A DNA stretch of 64,000 bases from Cadophora sp. MPI-SDFR-AT-0126. Taxonomy: Eukaryota > Ascomycota > Leotiomycetes > Helotiales > Ploettnerulaceae. Below are positions 44,889 through 57,503 of this stretch, piece by piece; position 1 is the stretch's first letter, and each line of letters begins with the position of its first letter. The stretch covers positions 1,116,001-1,180,000 of the forward strand of contig JAGMVK010000011.1 of assembly GCA_020747065.1 (NCBI GenBank), written 5' to 3'. A model generated the notes under the pieces. That model was given only the letters and a program-made list of their open reading frames with translations, was not told the origin of the DNA and did no database searches. The translations under genes were made by a program, and so were the position numbers.

Positions 44889-46180
44889 ATGGTTCCTCCA
44901 GAACCCCCACCAAAGGATACACCTATACCGACATATCGTATCGACTTGTCACTGCCGCCTGCAGAACGATATGTTCAGCTCGCGACAAAATTCGCTCCAG
45001 AGATGAGATCCCTGACTTCATTGTTAGACGAAGTTCTACAGCTTGTGGTCCCATGGCTATGGCTCCGGAAATTCATCGAGTGGCTCGCCTCGATTTTTCT
45101 TCGACGCGTCCACTCTGGAGAGGAGACCGAAGAATTGAGAGGAATTTCCAAGTCGAGCGGAGTGGATTTGTACTTCCTCATTGCATTGAATGTGCTTCTC
45201 GATTCTTTATTGGGTTGTACCAGTGGCGGGGTAATGACTTCGCTGGGTAGGAAGGGAGGAGGCGGGAAGAGGATGATGCATTTTCGGACACTTGATTGGG
45301 GCATGGATCCGTTGCGGAGTGTTCTTGTCGTTCTAGAATTCAAGAGGTCCAAGAGCGACGATCCAGAACTGATCATAGGGAGGTCAATCACATATGCGGG
45401 CTTCGTGGGAATGTTGACTGGCGTCCGGTAGTCCTACCCCACTTCAACTTCCAAGATGCATGCTGAAATTTCTTCAGAAAAGATTTGTCTGTTTCGTTGA
45501 ACTTCCGGCCTACCCATTCTTGTTCAACACTGGCTCTTCGAAAGCACCAGCTTCTTGTCCTCCTTGGATTCCGACCTTCCGTCTGCTCGTTCATCCGCAA
45601 TATGATTACACCTAGCGAGTTCAAACAACAAATGAACCCTGTACCTCTGGAGAATCAAGTGGCAACTTTTCCAAAACTCAGATTTCCACCTTGTTATCTT
45701 ATTCTCAGCGATGGTACAAGCACTGCAGTCATAGAGCGAGATCTAAATAATGCCGAAGTCCGAACGGACAAGGAATTCATCATAATCACCAACAACGATA
45801 CCAAGTCCGTTGACCCCGCCAAACCTCCCACCACCACACCTAATAAGGAGAAAAGTTCGCTTGTACTGGACATGGATTCATGGATCGAAGAGAGTGAGGA
45901 GCGGAAAGCTTGTGTGGAGAGGAAATGGAGCAGCGTGAAGAGCCGCCAGCAAAAGAAACTTGTCCAAGATGAGGTCAGCCCAAAGGACTTGGTATCAAGT
46001 GGATGGGCGAGCGTGAGAGAGGAGACACTGAAAAACTGGCTACGGGCATATCCGGTCATGAATGAGTGTACTCACTTCATGTGCATAATGGATGCACAAG
46101 AAGGCACAGTCAGATTTCTGGAGAGAGGTGTCGTGATCGACGACGATACGGAAGATGGTTCTGGCGAGGAATTGTCATGA
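44889..46180 (+). CDS. acid-ceramidase/NAAA-like amidase
   Basis: Ntn-type amide hydrolase of the acid ceramidase/N-acylethanolamine amidase group, expected to cleave N-acyl lipids. Model: join(44889..45427,45478..46180), 413 aa, one 50-nt intron (donor GTAGTC). The N-terminal part (YRIDLSLPPAERYVQLA) matches the NAAA-beta region. The nucleophile Cys lies in LLGCTSGG (residue 110), the position at which relatives self-cleave. GGKRMMHFRTLDWGMDPLR and ITYAGFVGMLTGVRKDLSVSLNFRP follow as in the family core. No signal peptide is seen, so unlike the lysosomal animal enzyme this one looks cytosolic. The C-terminal third is charged (WIEESEERKACVERKW) and ends in an acidic tail. Confidence 0.87.
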
Positions 46181-48457
46181 GTTTGCTCGGGAGTTTATAG
46201 TATGCAAGTATACCTGGAATGATAGCGTGTATGTCACGGAAAAGCTGTGCCTATGATACCGGAAGATCTGTAGACTGCGCACCGTTCGCTGCCCCTGGTC
46301 TACTACTTAAGTCATAAGTTTTGCTTCGAAAAGTTTGATTTACGTTGCCTTATTTTTTTGTAAGAAGTTTTGTTGCAAATCGCGATCGTTTCACGTCACC
46401 TTTTCTCGTCATGTTTACATCAAACCATCGTCTCAGCATGTAGCGTTTTACCCCCGCATGACACCCCTTTTTGTTCTGACAGCTCCGCCCCACAGCCAAG
46501 CCACAATCTGGTACTTGATTATCGAAATACGAGGAGTTTCGTCCTTTCACAGCCATGACTTCTGCCAATGCATTCGATCTACGAACATTCGTATGTCTCA
46601 TATGACACCCACGTGATCATCTGACCACGATCATCTCACGTTTTTTTGTTGCACGTCGCAGATTTTGTGTGAACATGCCACTCTCCGGAACGGGATCCAG
46701 TCGCAGGCGATTCCGGGACCGAGAAAGCAAATTGTCGTGGGAAACGCGTCCCACTTTCGGAGTTACACGATCATGCAGTTGCCAATTGCCATGTCAAAGA
46801 TCGAACGCATTTCGCCGGATGTCACGCTGTATTGTGTTGTGTTACCAACCGAAGCGACACTGCGAGTGGGCGAATAGACGAATGGAATTGATGTTCATGC
46901 GAGAAGCTAGATTAAGAACAATCATTTAATGGGCAGTATCTCCTTCGCATCACAGAGGTCCAGAATTTACACTCTTCCTATTTGCAGATTCGCACATCTG
47001 CAGCTGGACAGTACAGCTGCCTCATTCATACAATACTACCGTGCCATCCGCTTCATCATTACCTAACCACATTCACAATTCCCGTCCATCTCAATCAACC
47101 CCATCACACGATCACACAGCATGGCAAAACACTTACCACTCATCCAAGACCAGGGTGCCTCTTCTCCCCCTATCCCCTCGCCTCCCTCGCAACCCCGCCC
47201 AATCAAAACGATCCCAATATGCGAGCCAGCAAACCACAACACGCCCTCGCAGACTCACACCACATCGCCCATATTAATCATCATCGCTGTGGAAGTGCGG
47301 CCGCCTCGTCTCTTCACACAAAAGTGCTTTCTCCAACACATGTTGGCGTTCCGTGGCTCGCCTGAACGGGCAACGTGTGCGAGCAAAACGAGGTCGGTGG
47401 AGCTGGTCGCCGATGTCCTTCGCGTTTTTAAACCTATCTCAATGGATGGCTCGGAAAGCGAGATTTGTAGATGTGCAACAAAATTCTGAAGAGTTTCTTG
47501 ACTTCGTCTTGGAGTTGCGCGGCCTCGGATGGGAATGAAGATACGATGAGGCGGGTCATGTGATTGTAATTCACAATATTAGTTGTCATGCCTCCCTGTG
47601 AGAAGTATCTTATGCTTTTAGGGGCATTTGAAGATCTCTCGTCTTTTATTTGATTGATTCTGAGGCTGAACGGTGAGAAGGTGGATGAGGTTCCTGATTG
47701 GAAGGCGTTGCTTATATCACGTGGAATCTATATGCAGGTGTGTGGCAAGCCTCCGTCTTTCCGCTCTTCGCGATTTGTCTAGCTCCCTATATGTTCATGT
47801 TTAAAACTTCTCCATACTTTCTCTTCAAAAGTCACTGTGTTAAGCTTAACTTTCGCTTTCGAATTGAAGTGCCAAATTGTGCTCCGGAACAGGCTAGACA
47901 ATGAAATGAAGGAATCGAGACCAAGCCTGCAATTCTTCACAAGTTCTTAACGTTCTGGATATTCATTTAAGTACTTGCTAATTTCTGCTACTGGACAGCA
48001 GAGTTTCCAATAAAATTATATGCTACAGCTTTGCATTAGTGTGTTCCGACCAGATTTCAGCTACGAAATCCTTTCTGGGCAAGGTTACTCCCTTGCTGCC
48101 ACTACAAGTACCATAATAGCAGTACGCTCATAAATAACCTTCTCTCTTGTTTCTATCTATCTTCCAACTATTTTATGTGCCTGATAGCTGGCCAAAACTC
48201 GCATGTGTATCTGATGTTTTACATGCAGTTCTATCTGGCGGGATAGATCTGTGTAACATGAAGTGCACCGCCACAGCGAAGCACGCCCAACAGCAGTCTA
48301 CCAGTTCAGGATTTCATGAAGGAAGATTTCAAAGGCGTCAATTAGATACACTCTCATTCACCAATGGGTCATTGATATAAGAAACGAATACGGTTTTCTC
48401 AGTAGTGCAATACTTGCAAGCTGTCATCACTACCACCCCCACCCGTCTGCCTCCTCA
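46181..48457. other. 2.3-kb intergenic region
   Basis: I find no firm gene. Frames at 46982-47538 are Pro/Ser/His-rich and overlap in several phases. One (47353-47538) ends in SEEFLDFVLELRGLGWE, which looks protein-like, but no consistent splice model emerged. Confidence 0.35.
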
Positions 48458-48897
48458 ATGTCGATTCCTGGGCCTTCTACGCATCCAGCCATGACCAGAA
48501 CCGAATCTCAAAAATCAGCCTTACGAGCCGCAGCCGCAAAAGTCGTAAGTTCCCCTCACCACCCAAATCACAACCCCCAAATTTCAACACAACACCACCC
48601 CAGGTATCCGACCGTTCCGGCATCCTCCCGCCCCTCGCACTCGCCGAAGACGAAGTCGCAGGAACTGACACTTCCATCACGTATAAACCGGGCGGGGTCA
48701 ATAGAGGAGATGTATATCTGGCTGTCGTGGACAGGCACCATGGAGATGGATTCGTGTCGGTCAGTAAGGAAGGACGGATTGGGCCGCAGGTGAAAGTCGG
48801 GCCGAGTGAGGTGGGATATGAGACGGTTAAGGTTGAGCAGGATGATTTTTGTACGGTTTATTTTAGGTGTGCGGTGTTTTATATTTTGAGGGCCTGA
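48458..48897 (+). CDS. small hypothetical protein
   Basis: Unrecognised 126-aa protein. Model: join(48458..48544,48604..48897). The intron of 59 nt has donor GTAAGT and acceptor CCCCAG, and splicing joins KV to VSDRSGIL without changing frame. The protein starts MSIPGPSTHPAMTRTES with a short Ala-rich helix. It then shows alternating strand-like stretches (ITYKPGGVNRGDVYLAVVDRHHGDGFVSVS, VGYETVKVEQDDFCTVYFRCAVFYIL). No signal peptide or helix bundle is visible. A second ATG at residue 12 could be the real start. Support is the clean splice and the uninterrupted frame only. Confidence 0.55.
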
Positions 48898-49370
48898 GAT
48901 TTGTATGCTTGGATTGTTGATAGACTGGCTTGGGTTCTGGTTCGGGAGGACCTAGGTTCACTCATTCAGACCTCGCCGTAGCTGTTGATCATGCCGACTT
49001 CCAACTCTCCTTATCTTGCCTGTTCTCTCCACTAGTGTGTTTACAAAAAAACGTAGTGTTTAGATATATATCCCAAGCTGCCGAGACTTCTCCTGGGGTA
49101 TTACGCATCTTGGCTATTCGGCTCGCTTACATCTGTTGTTGTGACACTAAACCATCTTCAAGGCAACTTTGTCAAGAGGAGTAATATTCCTGGGAGGTCG
49201 CAGGCATTTTTCCGCAGAAATTCTCCAGAAAATCTATTTTGAGTAGACAAGATGCTTTCAGCCACTCGTTCTCCTTCACGAAACCCGTCCACTTCATCCA
49301 GCCCGCGCATAGATACAGGAGCTTATCACATGCCTCTCGCATCTTCACTAGTGAGCTCTGGATGCCTCAA
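48898..49370. other. intergenic
   Basis: The two flanking genes converge here; it probably holds both 3' UTRs. Nothing else is seen. Confidence 0.4.
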
Positions 49371-51122
49371 TTACGCCGTACTTGACTCGGGTTTACGTCC
49401 GTAAACGACAGTTCTGAAGTCAAGGATCAGTCACACATTCATATGTTCTACTAGGATGATGAAAGTTGAACTTACATGGGATAATAGCCATGAAGATTTT
49501 TGTTCAAAAGAGCTTTCCGCATGGAGGCAAGGTATACCTGAATCTCCGCATATTCCCACTCCCTAAGAGTCAGTATCAAACTTCTCCAAGATTCAAGAGC
49601 AAAGTGGCACTTACACCCAACACATTCTTCAGAATATACAAAGCCATACCTTCTAACCCAGTCGTGAGATACAGCAGATTCCAAGTCCCAATTTCCTTCC
49701 ATTTGGGATCTGCCGTCCACGCCCCCACGGGGACCTTGTACGTCTTCTCCACGACATTTACGAACCCCGCTTCTTCAAGAAGCTTTTTGGAATTGCGCGC
49801 AATCGTGAAAGTGCGACCCATCATCTCCCCAGCGCCGATGAAGAGTTTCGACCACTCGTACATGATGTCGCCTTCTTTGACGGTGCCATCGTCGGAAGTG
49901 AACTTTGAAGGTAATGGAAGAGTTAGCAATTTCGCTTTTGAAATGTTTTGAGATGGAGGGTTGACTCTAGGAAATGATGAGATATCTAATATGGGAGGAA
50001 GTAATGGCCGCCGCCAATACTCACCTGGATGTCCATGTCGAAGTGCTCGATATAACCTCCTGGCTTGGTAGCTCTATATTTTCTTTTGAGCTAGGAAGAT
50101 CTCTGATATTACGACTCAGGAATGACTTACTTGAATGCGCGTTGGTAGAGAAGTGGCCAGTTGTCGATACTCCCCATTAGGCAGCGGATGTGGATGTAGT
50201 CGAAGTCGTTTTCGGCAAATGTCCACTCGAGTTGGGCATCATCGATCTCGAATTTGAGATTCGGTGGAACCCACTAGATATTCCAGTTAGTTGGACTGCC
50301 CACTCATCTTCTGAATTTTCGAAGCATTCTATCACATACTGTTGGTTGGATTGGAGAGATGTCCGTCCCGATGACGATTGCAGAGGGATGCTCATCAGCA
50401 AAATCAATTGCCCAGATACCAGTCCCAGTCCCTATGTCTAGGGCTTTCTGGATGGTCTTCTCGATAGGTGCTAAGTATAGCTTGTTATCGAGAAGAAGTG
50501 TGCACATGTGATGTCTATTAAATGTTCAGTGAGGAGCTTCTACCCCGCATTGGATTTTCCCAACTCACCCTATATCAAGCTGCTCGTTCTGAGTCTCATC
50601 GTTTGGACCCCTGAGAATTAGTGAGTTATGTGGATCGATGATGCTTGTTTTAGATTACTTTCATACCAATACTCGGTGTTTCCATAATTATGAAAGGTGC
50701 GACCGTGCACTTCACGATAATGGCGAATGCTTGACGTTACTGACGCAGTTGAAATTTCGCTATTGGGTACATGGTCAGTTGTCTCTCTCCCCGATGGCTT
50801 GCCCAGTCACTTACCCGTCTCCGAATGCTGAATCTCCACCGTCCAGAGAATCGTTATCGTTGTCTTGTGGTGGCTGCACTGCTGGTAAGTCTGTTGCTGG
50901 CGGTGCAGCTGCTGTTGATTCCGCAGTAGTGGTAGGTTCTGGAGGGGGGTTATCCTATCAAACAATACAATTCTCATGTCAATTGACGAAGTCACCAAGG
51001 ACGTCTGTCACTGCTGAGTGCAGCGCTTTCGCTCTGAGATAAAAAGAGACAGGATTTAGGTCCAGCGCACTCACCGAGCTAGAGCTAGTTGCCGCTGGCG
51101 TAGTGGGGACCGGATGTGCCAT
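49371..51122 (-). CDS. LaeA-like SAM-dependent methyltransferase
   Basis: Class I methyltransferase of the fungal TAM/LaeA-like group; several relatives influence or act in secondary metabolism, and the substrate here is unknown. Model: complement(join(49371..49413,49476..49558,49615..49902,50025..50073,50131..50273,50340..50514,50569..50610,50667..50759,50815..50954,51075..51122)), 367 aa with nine introns, total length and every phase consistent. The disordered N-terminus is rich in Ala, Thr and Pro. The conserved lead-in is [22 protein letters not shown]. The SAM-binding motif I is [17 protein letters not shown], then [28 protein letters not shown] and [14 protein letters not shown]. The tail is [30 protein letters not shown]. 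Introns 1 and 7 are about 120 nt, the others 54-66. It is divergent from the P450 gene. Confidence 0.92.
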
Positions 51123-51735
51123 TGTCCAACCCGCGGGAGCAGCAATAACTAAAACAACTAAGTACACAAATACCACGAAGCGGGCAATTTAATTTACTAT
51201 GGACTGCCCAAATAGCTTTTCCTGAAGTGGAAGGGCAGTGACATAGTTCGAGCTTGACAATAAAGGACGTGGAACCTGGGAGCGGGACGATCAAGTAAAG
51301 AGGCAGAAAAAGCAAATCAGTCAGCCATAGCTTCCAGGGCCCCCACATCCTTTGAAAATGTGGTGTGTCTGGAAGATTTTCATGTTTTTTATGATTGGAT
51401 AGGCGGGCACGAACGCCTTTTTCAGGGTGCAGCCGACATGATGCCAACCGTAGATTGGTTGTGTGCGAGATATGCTTTGGCATCCATGCACGGATTTCTC
51501 CACTTCATGTCTACATCCAGCTTCAATATGCGGAAAACTGGCCAGGGCTGGAGGGCCATTCGGAACAGATCCTGTTATCAATTGCAGCTTTCTATTGGAG
51601 CCCGCAGATGTCTCCCAGTTCACACCAGCTTTTTGTAGTGGAGGAAATCTGTTCCCAAAAACGTTGGGAACATCCTCTGTTGGCTATTCGTTTCGTACAA
51701 TCACTTTCGCAAAGCGATCGGTTGTTAACAGAACT
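51123..51735. promoter_or_regulatory. shared divergent promoter, methyltransferase/P450
   Basis: A 613-bp spacer lies between the divergent ATGs of the methyltransferase and the P450. In-frame extensions upstream of the chosen P450 ATG exist but would mask its N-terminal anchor. No specific operator was recognised. Confidence 0.4.
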
Positions 51736-53800
51736 ATGGGTCTACTCGACGGTATTCCGACCGCTGGCTACAGCCTTTGGTTCATCGTCCTCTGTCTGCT
51801 TGTTTTTCTCGGCCTTGCCTCACTCATAAATAATGTGATTTACAATCTCTACCAACATCCACTTCATGAGATCCCAGGACCGAAGATAGCAGGTGCGACA
51901 TACCTCTACCAGACTTACTACAGTCTCAGAGGGACCAGTACTTACTATAAACGAATCCGGGAGATGCATGCACAATATGGTATGTTTCAGGCCCAAGGAT
52001 CTCCATCGTTTCGCTGCTGACACCACACTGCAGGCCCTGTAATTCGAATCACCCCAGATGAAGTCCACCTGAGCGATACAGACAATTATGAGACCATCAA
52101 TTGCGTCGGAACGAAGTATGCTAAATCCACGCAATTCTATGATGGCTTTACAATTGGATATTCTACCTTCAGCTGTGGGCCTATCGATATCCATCGCATC
52201 CGTCGGGGGCTGCTGGAGCCGTTCTTTTCTCGCCGAAATGTCATGAATCTGGAATACATTGTCCAAGAGAGGGCACAAAAACTCTCAAAAATCATTAGAG
52301 ACAAGTTTGCAAAGAATGAAGCTGTTGATCTGCATCACACGTTCCGTTCGATTTCTGTGGATGTCATTACCGAATATGCCTTCGGAGCCTGTTACAATCT
52401 CATGGATAAAGAAGATCTTGGCGCTGAGTTCTTCGCCATGGTCTCTGGTATTGGGCCTTGTATGGTGAGTATTTCTTTCTTTGAAGTCGCTCGACTTATT
52501 TGACTCAAGTCGAACTGCCTGTTCGATCTTAATGTGCTACTTCCTAGAGATGTCGACAAGGCTGATACCACAACTAGTGGGTATTTCAACAATGGCCTCT
52601 CCTAGCAAAAATCGTCGTCGCCCTCCCACCTGACCTTGTAAAACACATTAATGGCCCCTTGAAACAAATGATGAATCTTCGCGAGGTACGTCCCTTCTTC
52701 CCCCGCCGCGCCCCCTCTTTCTCCTGCCCTCATCTCTATAATCTCAAAATCTCACAACCCCAATCCAGCACTGTCGCGTCCAAGTCCGCGCCGTAAAAGC
52801 CAACATGGAATCCGGCAAGAAACTTGATAAGCCTTCAATCTTCCCAGCACTCTTAGCACCACCAGAGGGAATCCCCGCCCCAAGTGTAGAGGAGATCAAA
52901 GACGAGGCTCTCAGTATCCTTGCTGCCGCAGCGGATACCACTGGCAATGCGATGACCGTTGCTGCGTATAACGTTGTCAACAATCCTGAAATTTACAAAC
53001 AGTTGAGGGAGGAGTTGGTAGCTGCGTTTCCGAATGCGGAGGATGAGCTGGATTATGCTACGTTGGAGAAGTTGCCATATCTGGTATTTTCAGCGCCTAT
53101 TCTGTTCTGGGATGAACACTTACGTTTGCATAGACTGGTGTTGTCAAAGAAGGTCTGCGGTACGTCAAATTCCTTTCCAGTTACTACACCACTTCCAAAT
53201 CTTGAGCTGTTTCTCTAAACATTATAGTCTATCCTTCGGTGTCCCTGGCCGTCTTGCCCGTATAGTCCCAGCGGGAGGCGCAACATTCAACGGGCACTTC
53301 ATCGCAGGCGGCGTAAGCTTCCCCTCCCCGTCCAGCCCGTCAACATCAAACTAATCACTATTCAATACCAAACAGTCATTCGTCTCCATGTCCTCCTGGA
53401 TGCAGCACCAAGACGAAACTTACTACCCCAACGCCCTCAAATTCGACCCTACCCGCTGGCTCGACCCCGCCGAAGCCCGACGCATCGACAAGGCATTTGT
53501 ATCTTTTGGAAAAGGAAGCCGTGGATGTGTCGGGATCAAGTAAACTCTCCCTCTAACACCGTTCCTTTCAAGATTTTGCACAATTCAAGGCTAATAATTT
53601 ATTTTTATCGAAATAGTCTCGCGTACTGCGAACTTTACGTCAGTCTCGGCACACTCTTCAGACGATACGATAATTTGCTCTCGAATCATTTGACGGCTGA
53701 AGACTGGGAGTATGATGACTATTTCAGCGGATATTCGAGGCCGGGTGCGGCGAAATTTCATGTCACTGCTGCTCCTGCTACGATAGGAAGTGAGAAGTGA
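51736..53800 (+). CDS. cytochrome P450 monooxygenase
   Basis: Heme-thiolate monooxygenase anchored in the ER membrane. Model: join(51736..51979,52034..52464,52578..52685,52769..53083,53134..53159,53228..53312,53376..53539,53617..53800), 518 aa, all phases consistent. The N-terminal anchor (SLWFIVLCLLVFLGLASL) is followed by the hinge HPLHEIPGPKIAG. Helix I has AAADTTGNAM. The ExxR pair (Glu372, Arg375) lies on a 26-nt exon encoding TGVVKEGLR. The PERF-like region is FDPTRWLDPAEA. The heme loop FGKGSRGCVG carries Cys454. The order and length match fungal type II P450s of secondary metabolism (trichodiene-oxygenase/benzoate-hydroxylase-like). The divergent LaeA-like methyltransferase suggests a shared pathway, which is inference. 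Confidence 0.93.
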
Positions 53801-56152
53801 GAAATGAGAAGTATTTTCCTCGAATGACTTGTTTTGAATTAAAGAAGGATGAATCTAAGGAAGAATAAGATATGAGACATGAAATATGAGATACGAAGTT
53901 TGATGCGGCACGAAAAATCGACTTAGTTGGGGCGATTAGGGGATTTTCAATCAGACTGTGTAGGGAGAGATTAATTGATGATAATTCAAATAACGCCTCG
54001 GAAAGAGTTCAAAGTGCCGCTCCACTCCGCCGGGTCTGAAATGGCGTCAAAGTTGGCGCAATGGAGGATATCATCCAAGTTGTCTCGTAGACTTATGATG
54101 AAAGGAATATTACTATTGACTTTGACTCTAAAATCTTGAGGATATCAAGAATGATCGTTGTTCGCTTGTGTCGACTAAATGTTGAGTGCCGAGAAGCGTC
54201 TTGTCTGCCAGACACAAATATTAGAAAGCGCAAAAAGAATAGGCATTTTTCATATATTTTATTCCGAGTCTATCTCACAAACTGTGACTCACTCATAGCC
54301 ACGATTCTTATTTCGCAGCACTCACCTCGTCATCCCATCCGTGACATTTCACCTGGCCCTTTTCTCGCTCGCCCTCGCTAAACCCAAGCTAAGTGTAGAC
54401 TAGTGAAGGGAAAGCAAACATTGAGAGAACGACAATGGTATCATCATTCACACACGTTGCATTACCTGTATTATTGAAGAACCAAGCCAGTAGAAAGCCA
54501 GAATGCTAGAAAGTTAGAAACTAGATGTAAGTCACATTATGAGGTCTGTTGCATTATACCCACCCAGTTCTGACTTTCACGGGTATGTCTAAGGTGAAAA
54601 AACCGGCATTGTCCATCCAGGCTGTTGAGAGGGCTCAGGGCGAGCTCGCTCATTCATTTATTATGTTGCCTGTATAGCTACTGATACTAACCACATCAGT
54701 ATGCTGGTAACGCTGTTGATACTGATATTCTCATCAACCGTTTGAGCGAACAGCCCGATTGGGGTGGAGAATATGTTCTTAAATTGACGGAGCCAGAGGT
54801 ATCTTTGATCGTGACTTTGTTGATGGAAGGCTGGATAGTGAGTAGTGCCAAACTGACATACATTGAGGCGCGTTAAATAGGAGTATTTGTTTTATCTCCC
54901 ACTGATATGGTGATAGTTCTATGTTCCATCGAGAGCTATTGGATGGTGAGTGCCACTCCCAACTGAGTGAAATGCTGCCACAGGGCCTGTACTTTCTCTG
55001 ACCGCAACCCAATATTTGGATCATTGTTTCTGTAGTCCTTATATCACGTACCTGAATATCCAAACGGCTCAGTGAATGTTTCTGTCCTGCTATGACAGGA
55101 GTGATGATGACATCCCAGATTTTTGCAGGGCATTTTGAGCGAGTTCGGCGGCAAATCGCTTTCTCGGATGTCCCTTGAAGAGAAATCATAGCATACCTAT
55201 CGCAGTGGGAGAGTTGCTGGAAGTTGTAGAGCTTATTGACAACGACGAGAAACGTTGGGGACTCCGCCATGTTGCATATCACAGCCAGCCAGCCAACCAG
55301 CCATCTGGGCGGTCTTGACTGAGCTGAATGAGAAGAGAGGGAAAATACAAGAAATATGAATGAATAGTAAGGTCTTCCCTCGCGAGCATTCAAGGAATTA
55401 GGGAAGAGGGATCGAGGTAATGTTATGTGGTATAATTTGGTATTTTCTCTATATTTTTGCATGTGACTGTCTGGTATTATGACCAGACCAGACCAGATTC
55501 ACTAACTGTGTGTCTGTCGTGAAGTATATACAAGAAATTGAAGACACAAATTGCGCTTCTGTTTGGGTAGCATCGATCAATCGATCGACTGGCCCACTCA
55601 CACTCGTCTACCAGTCCACCCATCCGTCGTGATCCGTCGCTCTTCATCCCATCTTTCCTGCCTCCATCCTTGTTCAACCCATCACCTTTCACCCTGGCTT
55701 CTCCAATCATCATGCACCAGAATCGAACATTCCCTCTCGCCTTCCAACAGAATAAATAGTAGAAAGTAAATAGTATGAATAGAAAATATAAATAAAGAAA
55801 TGGTTTTCTGTGTCCAGGTTCCATCCCGGTCCATTCCAGTCCGAACCAATCAATTCCCGCTCCCTTGGTGTTGAGAGCGAAGAAGATGTATGTGTATAAT
55901 GATATGCCGAACGCCGTAGTTGTCCAAGAAAGTAAAGTGTCATGAAGAGAACACGCAAGATCCATTTCCCATGGGTATGTTGAACGCCCTGAATATCCAA
56001 AGAAGCAAAAGTGTATCCCTTTTCCACAACGAAACCAAAGCCGAACCCAAAAATCGCTCATGCATGCAAGCAAGCAGGCATCTTATATGCAAGTCTTACA
56101 ACCCATATGTCAATAACATATACATCACCGTGTTCGAGTCGAGACCGAGCCA
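53801..56152. other. 2.35-kb intergenic region
   Basis: It begins A/G-rich, with several imperfect ATGAGA-type units (about 53795-53900). An ACCAG tandem lies near 55483-55497. Frames are short or overlap on both strands and I support no gene. Confidence 0.4.
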
Positions 56153-57503
56153 CTACAGCAGCCACGTTATCAACACAACAACCAGCGCAACCAAGCCCAT
56201 CGAGCCCGCAGGATGCGTATGCAGGTTCGACACCCCTGCGGAATTGACAGCCTCCGCCAAACTGGCATTCACAAACCCGGGGCCACAATTGACATTAACT
56301 TGGCTCGCCGCACTCACGTACGTACTCGCCAGAGCTTGTGTCCGATCCGCACTCGCCGCCTCAAATACCGCCATCGTATTCTGCAGACACGCATCACACG
56401 TCGGCTGACTCCCGCCAACCAGCGACGTGTTCAGCGGTAGGAAGTAGATGTACGAGTCCGTCGGGTTCGAGGCGTTGGTGATGGCGTCTGCGAAGCAGTA
56501 TGCTGATGTTTTGGGGTTTCGTAGACACGATGCTGTGTAGAGAGGTTTGTAGGCTTTCAGGCCGAGGAGGGCTTGTTGGATGAGCGGGTTTTCGCGGGAA
56601 ATGTCTTCAGCGCAGGCGGATGGCGTAGTGATGTTTGCGGCGAAGGAGGAGAGGACGGAGGTGCAAAGGGTGGAGTCTGCGGAGCAAGAGTAGTCGAGAG
56701 TTTGGGTGATGCGGACGAGGGATTTGGAAGCTTGGAAGAAAGAGTTGGAGTTCTGTTAAGGAGGGTGGATGTTAGATTCGAGCTCTTTTTGATTGTCTTG
56801 ATCTTGGGAGAAGAGTGGGAGGATATGGACCGGGACGAGTACGTACTTGGAGGAGAAGGGAGAATGGAAGGCATTGCTTGAATGTGTTGTTGGACAGCAT
56901 GGACGTCATGAAGGCTTCGCAAGTAGCTGTTACGTTATTGTTGAAGCCCATATCAAAAGGGGTAGGTAATGGCTGAGCGCTTGTTGTCGCAGCGGCAACA
57001 ATGCCGCTGGAGGTGGAAGTGGGCGCCAGCGTGGAAGATGAGGAGGATTTCTTGGTTGTTGTTGATGTCGAGATAATTGAGGATGAAGATTCGGAATTTG
57101 TATCCTCTGCGCGTCGTCGAAGATCGGCGGCGTCTAGATCCTCTCCGTGTCCTTTGGGTTTTGGAGGTGGACTGCGATCAACGAGGATGGTTCCTGAACG
57201 AGCTAGTCGGGCAAAGGTCGATCCCAGCGGTTCGGAAGCAGCTGAACGTCCCTCGATCTCGACTTGTCCTTCAACCAACTGCTCGTCGATGTATAAAGTT
57301 GGCGATGCCGACGACAGCGAGATGCAGCATGTGAGGAATATTAAGAGGAGGAGAAGCTGTTGGGAGCTTGTTTGTGGTTTGACTGCGCGATGACGGTAGA
57401 GTTTGGCTGTGCGGGTCAGGATGGCTGGATGGTGCGACGGCTGTTGCATTGACTTTCTGGAAAGACGGCCAGCGGCAACATTATGTCTCTCTTGAGCCTC
57501 CAT
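56153..57503 (-). CDS. GPI-anchored DUF7729-like surface protein
   Basis: Secreted, Cys-containing surface protein. Model: complement(join(56153..56752,56847..57503)), 418 aa, one 94-nt intron in phase 0 (GTACGT donor). The start at ATG 57503 is preferred over a TTG two codons upstream. The N-terminus is unusual: about 45 polar residues precede the hydrophobic signal (QQLLLLLIFLTCCISLSSASP). A Ser/Thr-rich linker follows. Then comes the conserved domain with regularly spaced Cys (CEAFMTSMLSNNTFKQCLPFSLLL, LDYSCSADSTLCTSV, SACAEDI, SCLRNP, YCFADAI, CDACLQNTM, VNCGPGF). The tail SNLHTHPAGS plus a hydrophobic end (MGLVALVVVLITWLL) fits a GPI signal. Function is unknown. The domain assignment is from memory of the family pattern. 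Confidence 0.8.

Noticed and set aside
46982..47538. Pro/Ser/His-rich frames with a coding-like end SEEFLDFVLEL
   Set aside because: No combination of donor and acceptor gave a consistent single reading frame, so I could not support a gene.
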